NCBI RefSeq assembly: GCF_037325665.1
Contig: NC_090254.1
Coordinates: 37,835,585 to 37,899,584 of the forward strand
From: Littorina saxatilis
Taxonomy: Eukaryota; Mollusca; Gastropoda; Littorinimorpha; Littorinidae
Length of the DNA stretch: 64,000 nt
Reading direction: 5' to 3'
Made by a program: the position numbers and the translations under genes. Positions 14,865 to 23,480 of the stretch are shown here, piece by piece (positions within the stretch are counted from its first letter, which is position 1; every line of letters starts with the position of its first letter). The notes below the pieces were generated by a model, which worked only from the letters and a program-made list of their open reading frames with translations, was not told where the DNA came from and ran no database searches.

Positions 14865-16616
14865 CATCCGGACCTACCGACCCTATTTTTTTGGCCTATG
14901 TTACCGTAAACAGACCTATTTTTTTTTTTGGCCTTAGCAGAACTCACTTGTATAGCCATTGACATAAATGGACACTCCCTCAAAAATGCATGACTTGAGT
15001 CCTTCATGGTTGCTGTTGAACTGATTATCATGTTTCTGCTTCTTTGCTGCCATGTAACCCCCCTGAAAAATAGTTTACTTGAGGGAAATTCCCACCACAC
15101 ACAGTGACACACACACAAAATGTCATCAACAAACTTACTCAAAATTGAAAAAGCCTGAATCACTATGCACAATGTATAGATTTTGCTGTCTTTTGTGAAA
15201 ATGAAAGTGACATGAGTAGAAAGCATTTATTTTAAATGTTGGCTTCAAGTTTATTTTGCACTAATACATTTTAAGAATTGATTCATCAGAAAACAGCTCA
15301 TTAAAAAAAAAAATTTAAAAAAAGAGAAAAAAGAAAAGATTTTGTGTTCCAATTTGAACTGCAGCAACATGCCCCAACAGTGTTGTTCCCAGACAAAGAG
15401 GATAATAGGTCAGTAATGGATCTGGACTGAAAATATGTATAGGTCAAATCTTCTGGCTACAAATAGCATTGCCACATCGCCCAGCTTCAACTGAGGACAC
15501 AGTGAAAAGGCACTTTTTTTTCACTTTGAGTGAAAAATAATTGGCATAATTGATGTTTGTGAGTCACATATTATGTATCAAATAAAAAAGGAATGAATAA
15601 AGAAATTATTCAAAAACAAAGTTTACTGTATGAAATTAATAAAAGATGTGTTTTGGCATATTTTGAGTGTGAAAGTGCGTGTTCGTCTTCACTGCCTCTC
15701 GCGGCCATTTTCGCGTCACTCTAGTCTTAGCAGACGACCAGTTCATTTCAAACTGCTCGGAATACCGTAATTTTCATCTTTCCCATATCAAAAACCGCGA
15801 ACCCCCGGAAGCTACATCTCCGTCAGCATGTCGGTGAATATTACTCGTGTGAGTTTCACTAAAATTTGGTCTGAAAACTTCCATCGGCATACACGGTTAA
15901 AATGCAGTTTATAAAACATTAACTTCTGTTTCATTTAAGCCAAAAATCAAAAGAATCGAGCGAGAAATGACTTATTCCCAACGATTATTCCCACCTTGTG
16001 TACAGTGAACTTTTAAGACTCTTTTAGATGCGCACACCCAAAAAACGTCACGTTGATAGTCGTCGTCGGCTTCTGTGGCGCACCCGCCAACCACCAACCC
16101 AGGCGGGTTATCCAGATCCAGATCCAGATCCAAAACTGGACCTGAAAAATGCGAAACTCGGTCGATCAAAAGCCTGAAGAGGTTGCGATCTCGGCTCGCT
16201 CAAACTCAAAGCAAAGTGATTTCAAACTAAAATGACCATATCTCGAGAACTACTGCACCGATTTAAATAAAACAAATTGCTATGTGCTCAGAATTTTGAT
16301 CTCTTTAAAATGGTGTGTTTCTTGTCATTCAACCATTAATTTCAAAATTTCATGTGTCATTGCTACTACAAACAAATCTGAAAAAGTAAGGTCTTAAATT
16401 AAAAAGGAGGAAGTCCAAAATTAAATAATAAGGGTCTTAAAAAGGGGGTTGATCTGTACTCACGAAGCCAGCCCATCCCCCACTGTCACTGCCTTTAGAC
16501 TTGGCTGCCTCTGTCTTGCTGGGGGCTTTGCCAGGGATCTTTGACGCTGACGAAGAATCTGAGGATGAAGCTGACACTCCATTGCTCTTTCTCTTGCTAG
16601 TCTGCCTGGTTGACAT
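2207..16616 (-). CDS. REV1: REV1 DNA repair protein (deoxycytidyl transferase), N-terminal 809 codons, runs off left edge
   Basis: Rev1 is the Y-family polymerase that inserts dCMP opposite abasic sites and damaged G and scaffolds other translesion polymerases in the nucleus. Coding exons, in transcript order: 16616-16464, 15062-14948, 14246-14078, 13160-12355, 11739-11453, 10439-10315, 8886-8732, 7185-7066, 5027-4807, 3441-3297, 2337-2207; all are GT/AG and all phases agree. The BRCT domain lies at about residues 70-155 (GVSIYVNGYT...THVIATAL...VKPEWITESI). The N-digit motif SRLHHIS is near residue 332; its Arg is the residue that pairs with incoming dCTP in known Rev1. Catalytic HVDMDCFF is at 395-402 and SCDE at 561-564, followed by LPGVGWSM, FGPKTGQSLYRF and the little-finger domain (RGRSLTLKLMVRR). 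The start ATG is 6 nt after an apparent acceptor (AG at 16624-16623), so a noncoding first exon lies upstream. The UBM and C-terminal Rev7-binding parts are missing only because the window ends. Confidence 0.96.
2455..2890. repeat. GAAA-rich, CA and ACAT microsatellites in a REV1 intron
   Basis: A purine-rich GAAA tract spans 2455-2535, (CA)n 2585-2612, and (CATA)/(CGCA)n 2840-2885. No coding signal. Confidence 0.85.
3935..4241. mobile_element. TTAA-flanked MITE with CCTTCGCC ends
   Basis: TTAA flanks both sides; the inverted ends are CCTTCGCCGG and CTGGCGAAGG. Inside, arms with TCGTGGGGCCGTGC face each other near 4118 and 4190, forming a second hairpin. Confidence 0.75.
4373..4772 (-). mobile_element. 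SINE, tRNA-like head with (ATTG)n tail
   Basis: Same family as 44504-44925: A-box and B-box at the right end, GTTAAAGATCCCACGATTG body, CGGAATATGCGCGATATAAG tail. A 5-bp CACTT duplication is likely. It ends 34 bp from REV1 exon 9. Confidence 0.88.
5070..5263. mobile_element. Tc1/mariner-type MITE (CAGTGGAACC ends)
   Basis: CAGTGGAACCTCCCTTTTA and GGGGGTTCCACTG are inverted and flanked by TA. Related whole or partial copies lie at 6725-6803, 9325-9499, 13335-13397, 16378-16459 and 25376-25794. Confidence 0.8.
5408..5765 (+). mobile_element. SINE with a different tRNA-like head and (AAG)n tail
   Basis: The head GGGCGCAGTGGCCTAGTGGT and B-box GGTACGAATCCC are tRNA-like, but the body and tail match the SINEs at 731 and 1726. 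A 13-bp duplication AGTAGGAAGTGAC flanks it (5395-5407, 5766-5778). Confidence 0.93.
5917..6505. mobile_element. 589-bp MITE with CAGACCTGTTTACCC ends
   Basis: CAGACCTGTTTACCC and GGTAAACAGGTCTG are inverted, related to the MITE at 1119. An A/T run at 6362-6400 lies inside. Confidence 0.75.
6560..6650 (+). repeat. Retroposon 3' tail fragment with (ATT)n
   Basis: GCGCTTAGAGCC ... GGCGCAATATAAATAC then (ATT)n is a typical 3' tail of LINE/SINE copies in such genomes; no head is seen. A similar tail is at 63186-63265. Confidence 0.55.
6834..7041. mobile_element. MITE with GTCTGTTTACGGTA ends (copy 1)
   Basis: Inverted ends GTCTGTTTACGGTA and TACCGTAAACAGAC with inner AATAGGGTCGGTAGGTCGGG. It abuts the donor of REV1 exon 8. 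Other copies are at 14701-14916 and 25433-25667. Confidence 0.85.
7251..8438. mobile_element. 1.2-kb non-autonomous inverted-repeat element
   Basis: CAGCCCTGAAAGTC ... GTGTACTCGCC at the left faces GGCGAGT ... CACTTTCAGGCCTG at the right. The interior has no family I know. It fills the intron between REV1 exons 7 and 8. Confidence 0.65.
9325..9499. mobile_element. Tc1/mariner-type MITE (CAGTGGAACC ends), full copy
   Basis: CAGTGGAACCCCCC and GGGGGGTTCCACTG inverted, TA on both sides, AAGACC words inside; same family as 5070-5263. Confidence 0.85.
9628..9904. mobile_element. 277-bp hAT-like MITE (CAGGGATGGCCAAATC ends)
   Basis: CAGGGATGGCCAAATC and GATTTGGCCATCCCTG are perfect inverted ends with ATGAA on both flanks; the interior repeats GGCTAG words. 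Confidence 0.85.
10502..10609. repeat. 36-bp tandem repeat, three units, in a REV1 intron
   Basis: The unit beginning CACAGTGTTACACAGTG recurs at 10502, 10538 and 10574 with only one or two differences. Confidence 0.95.
10735..11185 (+). mobile_element. SINE with a Leu/Ser-tRNA-like head
   Basis: The head GGGTGGCCGAGTGGTAACGC and B-box GCGAGTTCGACCC resemble a class II tRNA. The body has the same GTTAAAGATCCCACGATTG core as the (ATTG)n SINEs, but the tail (AATCCCTGCGCCTTGAG, TGCGCGATATAAG) differs. Confidence 0.88.
11824..12354. other. REV1 intron 4-5 sequence
   Basis: I see no gene; it is AT-rich with a C-run at 12290-12309 next to exon 4. Confidence 0.6.
12355..13160 (-). other. REV1: REV1 exon 4 with coding (GAA/GAG)n glutamate run
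   Basis: This 806-bp exon encodes the poorly conserved linker between BRCT and the polymerase core, then the N-digit and the first catalytic motif. A CTTCTTCTT tract at about 12965-12990 codes for a run of nine Glu after VP. Such in-frame triplet runs expand and contract easily. The linker is Ser/Glu/Asp rich and probably disordered, so length change there is likely tolerated. Confidence 0.9.
14701..14916. mobile_element. MITE with GTCTGTTTACGGTA ends (copy 2)
   Basis: GGTCTGTTTACGGTAAC and GTTACCGTAAACAGACC are inverted; long A runs fill the middle. It lies 32 bp from REV1 exon 2. Confidence 0.88.
15063..16463. other. REV1 intron 1-2
   Basis: I see no exon. Contents are A-rich stretches, a CCAGATCCAGATCCAGATCC short tandem near 16110, and a partial CAGTGGAACC-type MITE at 16378-16459. 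Confidence 0.6.
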
Positions 16617-17465
16617 CTTGCCCTGAAAACCATGGACTGAGAATAACATTCGTGAGCAGTAAAATAAAAATCAAATGTAAATAAACCTTAAACTTAACCT
16701 CTCGTCTGAGTTGGGTTTTGTTTAGTCGAGAAATACCGATGTGAACTTGAATAAATGAACGCTATGAAAAACAAAGGGAAACAAGAGTTTTGGAAGAAGC
16801 ATTATGTGGTACACTATCCAAATAAGTTTTTGGAAAAGATGTCAATTTTTGCGGATCTTAGTCTAACCTCTTGCAACACCAGATGCTGGTTACTGTTTCA
16901 ATGGGAATACCAGTCGTTTTAAAACAGAAAGTAGACAGGAAACAAGTAATTTCTGCCTCCATTTTTACTCAGTTCGGCAATCAACTTGCAGCTTCTACAT
17001 CTTACACTCATCAGGCATGAAAATCGGAAGATCGTTTCTTTGAAACCGTTGGGTGAAACTTACCTCACTAATGTGCAATCTAACACATGCATACCAACCT
17101 TTTCATGCCATTAGCAAACTCGCGGTAAAATCGTACGGCAGTCGTAATCATGTATCCCTCATTCATAAAACAAGCACAGGATGGAAAGATATACTAAGGG
17201 AACGTTGCACGCAAAAGAACTGCATATCAAGCTGACAACGAAAGAACAACTTTATGTGTCTCTTTCAGATATGATGGCACTTTTGTTTTGCGACAATAAA
17301 CGGGAAGTTACTGTGGTTAAGTCTGTGTTTTGACTTACAGAGTTACTTCCCTTGATCTTGATATATTACGCCAACAGGTCCCAAACTTGGCTTATAAGAA
17401 TTTTTTTCACAAACTCGCACAGCAGACTCTGAAGGAAAACAAATGGTGTTGATGGTACTTCTTGT

Positions 17466-17550
<85 letters not shown>
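17466..17550 (+). repeat. (CT)n(CA)n microsatellite
   Basis: About 28 CT repeats run directly into about 13 CA repeats. Confidence 0.97.
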
Positions 17551-17552
<2 letters not shown>

Positions 17553-17727
17553 AAAAACATGCACATAGAACAAGAATTTTATTCCCTAAAGTTGTTTATT
17601 ACAAATACTTCACAGCACCATATGTATCAGTAAGTTCAATACTGATGTTCAATGCATTCGAAAGTTTAATCATCTTACAGGTGGCTGCATTTACCAGATA
17701 TTTTCTCAATCAATCATGAACAAGGGC

Positions 17728-18031
17728 AGGCATGGGAATTTTAAAAAGTCAAAAAGGCTGAAAATATTTAAGTAATAGCAAAGTGAATGGCGAAAAGCAC
17801 CTATCCTTACTCGAGGGGTCCGGGGGCATGCCCCACCGGATTTTTTTCTCTCCAAATAACCCAAGTGGTGCAATTTGATGTCATCTGAGCTCCGAGTTGC
17901 CATTAAATTAAGTTTTTAGAACCATTTTTGCCTTCCCCCAATTATTTTTTCGGCGGACACTTTTGCTTTTTTGGCGGAACAAAAACAAAATTTGGTGGAA
18001 ATTTGCCTTTCGGCGGAAAATTCCCATACCT
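17728..18031. mobile_element. MITE with GGCATGGGAATTTT ends
   Basis: GGCATGGGAATTTT and AAAATTCCCATACC are inverted; GGCGGA words repeat on the right side. Confidence 0.7.
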
Positions 18032-18477
18032 AAAGGGGAAGAACTTAATAGAGAGAGGAATAATCAGCCCCCCCCCCCCCCACATCCAGCCCTGATATGA
18101 TCTATGATAAATATCACTCCATGATTCCTGAGTTACTTGCAGCAGATCCAACATTCTTGTGTAGTGTATAAGCATTAATCAGCACCATTTGTATAGATCT
18201 CGCCTACTATAGCTTTTAAGTTTCATAACTGAGCTAGCATGCAGGCACCCCTTGCTATTTCCATACACTGACAATGTCAAACATGTTAACTTAGCATTAT
18301 TTTTCTCAGTAGAAAAGTCATAGCATAGGGTAGAATGTATTTGATAGAGAACTGACAATTAACCAGTTACACCCGAAATAATTGCCTATGCAAGCAAGAA
18401 AATGACAGCACCATTTGCATCTAAAGGTCCACTTTTTTTCTTTAATTTATAGATCAATATTTGTGACAGATTAAATG

Positions 18478-21400
18478 TTATCTGTCAAGGTAAAGAAGTC
18501 TGTTGACCTCTACAATGTCAAGATCACGTAATGGTGGAATAGCGTCTGGAGGAAGAGGTCCAGGGTCTTGTGTGTTCGCATGGGAATCTGAAATACACAT
18601 GATATACATTGTACAAGCACACACATTCAGAAACAAAATTTGTTAGTGGTTTTTCTTCTATAATATAGATTAAAATACTCATTATTCGATTACAGATTTT
18701 GGTCACCCATTTTTTTTATATAAATAAATAATTAATAATGAACACAACTGAGATCATAAACATTACCCAAACCACAGACATTATCATAAACATCATTATC
18801 AATGTGAAGAGACTATATTTATTCTAACACCACCTTCAGGGAAGTCAGAAGGTATGTGATACACAGAGTTTTTGTTAGTTGGTACAATGTAACATGAATT
18901 GTCTGCTGCAGAAAACAATAAAATCAAGCACACGTGTACATCAACAGCAGATGTTGAATTTAGTCACAAACAGACAAGCAAGTAAAGAAAGCTCTCGGTT
19001 ATGATCAAAACCCGCAGAATTTATGGTACATTTACATAAAATGGTAGTCTTGAACTAAAGTGTACTAAATTCATAGCTCATAATTCAGAGGCATCTAAGC
19101 CTTCAAATTTGCAGAACCTGCACTTGTAAACTTGTATAACAAGTCATTTTAGATCCCTTTGAAGTCACGGAATGAACTGTACCTTAGTGTACAATTGCAT
19201 TTCGTTTACATGCGTCAAAGACAGAATCATCCGTTTCATCCAACAGGGGAAGTAACTCTGTCGTGTAAATGATGTCCCTAGGTTGAAAACGTGAGCATTT
19301 TCGCGTCATTTTCGTCCATCAAACAACCAAATTAATTAATTATGCTTAAGTTTGGAGATCAATCCGTCAATCAATTTCACGACAAATGTTCTTTGGGTTG
19401 TTTACACAGGGACTTGTAGTTGTATCAAAAAAAGGTAAAGAATGCCGCTGGATTCTGAGCTATGAATTTAACACACTAAAGTTCCAGATTACCCATAAAG
19501 TTACAAAACCAAACGTTACAAACTATCATATGCCAGCATTTATAATGATATGTGTACCACACCAAAGTTCTGATACCTGTGATAATGTTGACAGAAGTAA
19601 GAGGGGTTGTGTTGATAAAGATAAGACCCAGGTAAGTCAGGTAAAACAACAGAATGATGACACACAGGTACACTGGTAGTGCCACTGCCCAATACCTGGA
19701 AACAAAAGAAAACAAGAAATGCAAAGCCCATACGACTCACATGCTTGACCTTGACCTTTACATGACCTTGACCTTCAGGGTCAAGGTCAAATAACTAAAC
19801 CTAGCAATGACATCATACACTAAGAACTGCTTTACACATTTTTCCTACCAAAATACATGTGACCTTGACCCAAGGTCAAGGTCATCCAAAATCATGCAAC
19901 ACAAAGCTGTTAATTCAAGACATAGGAAGTACAATGGTGCTTATTGGCTCTTTCTACCATGAGATATGGTCACTTTTAGTGGTTAACTACCTTATTTTGG
20001 TCACATTTCATAAGGGTCAAAGTGACCTTGACCTTGATCATATGTGACCAAATGTGTCTCATGATGAAAGCATAACATGTGCCCCACATAATTTTTAAGT
20101 TTGAAACAGTTATCTTCCATAGTTCAGGGTCAAGGTCACTTCAAAATATGTATACAATCCAACTTTGAAGAGCTCCTGTGACCTTGACCTTGAAGCAAGG
20201 TAAACCAAACTGGTATCAAAAGATGGGGCTTACTTTGCCCTATATATCATATATAGGTGAGGTATTAAATCTCAAAAACTTCAGAGAAAATGGGAAAAAT
20301 GTGAAAAATAGCTGTTTTTCAGACAACATTTATGGTCCCTGCGACTTTGACCTTGAAGCAAGGTCAAGATGCTATGTATGTTTTTTGGGGCCTTGTCATC
20401 ATACACCATCTCGCCAAATTTGGTACTGATAGACTGAATAGTGTCCAAGAAATATCCAACGTTAAAGTTTTCCGGACGGACGGACGGACGGACGACTCGG
20501 GTGAGTACATAGACTCACTTTTGCTTCGCATGTGAGTCAAAAAATTGACAGAAGTTGTAAACCTTATGATCAAAAGGCTCATCTTCTTTTTAGCGTTCGC
20601 TGGCATCATATATTGCCTAGAATAGCTCTTTATTTTTTTCTGATCAGACTCTAGTGTCAATCTGTTATTTCATTTTTCTATAGTGAGTGTGCATTTCATA
20701 CACAGGAATACACACACAACTGCTGTTTCGTAGATGTATATATTTGCTTTATAAAGAATAAACTAAACATTACTGAGTTAGAGATCTTGGTTACCAATTT
20801 CCTTAAACCAAATAAAGAAAACAATAATAAAAAATGCATCACAATTGTTACTACATGTAGAGCCATCTTTTTATCATCAATATAAAACAAGTCGCGTAAG
20901 GCGAAAATACAATATTTAGTCAAGTAGCTGTCGAACTCACAGAATGAAACTGAACGCAATGCCATTTTTCAGCAAGACCGTATACTCGTAGCATCGTCAG
21001 TCCACCGCTCATGGCAAAGGCAGTGAAATTGACAAGAAGAGCGGGGTAGTAGTTGCGCTAAGAAGGATAGCACGCTTTTCTGTACCTCTCTTTGTTTTAA
21101 CTTTCTGAGCGTGTTTTTAATCCAAACATATCATATCTATATGTTTTTGGAATCAGGAACCGACAAGGAATAAGATGAAAGATGTTTTTAAATTGATTTC
21201 GACAATTTAATTTTGATAATAATTTTTATATATTTAATTTTCAGAGCTTGTTTTTAATCCGAATATAACATATTTATATGTTTTTGGAATCAGAAAATGA
21301 TGGAGAATAAGATAAACGTAAATTTGGATCGTTTTATAAATTTTTAATTTTTTTTACAATTTTCAGATTTTTAATGACCAAAGTCATTAATTAATTTTTA

Positions 21401-22357
21401 AGCCACCAAGCTGAAATGCAATACCGAAGTCCGGGCTTCGTCGAAGATTACTTGACCAAAATTTCAACCAATTTGGTTGAAAAATGAGGGCGTGACAGTG
21501 CCGCCTCAACTTTCACGAAAAGCCGGATATGACGTCATCAAAGACATTTATAAAAAAAATGAAAAAAACGTTCGGGGATTTCATACCCAGGAACTCTCAT
21601 GTCAAATTTCATAAAGATCGGTCCAGTAGTTTAGTCTGAATCGCTCTACACACACACACACACACACAGACACACACACACACAGACACACGCACATACA
21701 CCACGACCCTCGTTTCGATTCCCCCTCGATGTTAAAATATTTAGTCAAAACTTGACTAAATATAAAAAAAGATTGATTTATTCTAAAACAACATTCAAGA
21801 CAAGCAAAAAAAATTGCAATATTTGTGTGTGTGTGATTTATAGATAACATTATATCCTCCCCCAAACACACTCTATGTTACTAGCCCTCAAAAAAAATTC
21901 ACTTTACATTTTACAATTAAATTGCTTCTGAGGCCAGTCACAAGTCAGTATATATATATATATATATACTAGATGAATACCCGCTTCGCCGGGTAGCCGG
22001 CTTCGCCGGGAAGAAGTACTTAGAGCCGTACGCCGGCTTCGCCGGGTCCGAACAATGGACCCGCCAAGCTTAGGTCCCTCCCAGATTCGTGGAATGGGAA
22101 CAGCACGAAAATGATTCAGTGGCCATAATGCCATTCCTGACCATATCGAGTCCCATCCTTGTCGACGAATGTAACCGTGTTAATCACCTTTGGAGGCGAA
22201 CTCCACTCAAACAGGACTGAGCAAGTTAGAGCTTATCTCTAAGCCCTTTTGAACTGTTATGGCTTCTCAAAGGAAGGCCAGTACATAAAATTACACAAAA
22301 GCCGCCAGACCACATCACAAACAGAACTGAACAATGCACAGGTGTTGCTCACATAGA

Positions 22358-22401
<44 letters not shown>

Positions 22402-23438
22402 GAGAAGCCATATCTATAGAGAGATAGATGACAGTGTATTTTTCGCGTGGCTATAAATTGATTCGACCTTTGCACTTTTACAGTGAGGATAATTTACGGG
22501 TCCAATTTACGTTCTGGACACTGCGGTGACCTTCTAAAAATAGTAACAGAACGCCGGGAATATCCGAAGATGCCTCCTTCATACAATAGTGCACCATACG
22601 AAGGAAGGGAGGTAAACGCTGAAAACATGGAGAAGATGAGAAGATAAGGAAGAGTTACTTATAATGGTGAAATGAACACAAAAACCAAATTCGGTTCAGA
22701 GCTGAGAGCACGTGTTGAAATATCTCATCGATGATATTGTGTCCGGGGTGTAGCTGAATACGGTGTCCAAATTTGAAAAAGATCCACCGAGAACTTTGGC
22801 TTTGGTGTGTCGGTATGGGGGCCCGGGTAGCTGAGGTGGAACCAAAATAGCTGAGGTGGAACCAAAATCGGTTCAGCGCTGTGCGCTGAGAGCACGTGTT
22901 GAAATATCGACCAGGTTGTGTCCTGTACCGGGTCTACCTGAATATGCCCACCAAATTTGAAGCAGATCCATCGAGAACTTTGGCCGTGCATCGCGAACTC
23001 ACACACAGACACACACACAGACACACAGACACAAGTCGTATATATATATACTAGAATGAATACCCGCTTCGCCGGGTAGCCGGCTTCGCCGGGAAGAAGT
23101 ACTTAGAGCCGTACGCCGGCTTCGCCGGGTCCGAACAATGGACCCGCCAAGCTTAGGTCCCTCCCAGATTCGTGGAATGGGAACAGCACGAAAATGATTC
23201 AGTGGCCATAATGCCATTCCTGACCATATCGAGTCCCATCCTTGTCGACGAATGTAACCGTGTTAATCACCTTTGGAGGCGAACTCCACTCAAACAGGAT
23301 TGAGCAATTTAGAGCTTATCTCTAAGCCCTTTTGAACTGTTATGGCTTCTGAAAGGAAGGCCAGTACATAAAATTACACAAAAGCCGCCAGACCACATCA
23401 CAAACAGAACTGAACAATGCACAGGTGTTGCTCACATA

Positions 23439-23480
<42 letters not shown>

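Larger units (their letters stand above)
16617..18477. other. REV1 5' region and intergenic to PIGP
   Basis: It should hold the REV1 noncoding first exon and promoter, but I cannot place them. A hairpin of GGGAAGTTACTG / GAGTTACTTCCC lies at 17309-17351, a (CT)n(CA)n block at 17466-17550, and a MITE at 17728-18031. Confidence 0.6.
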
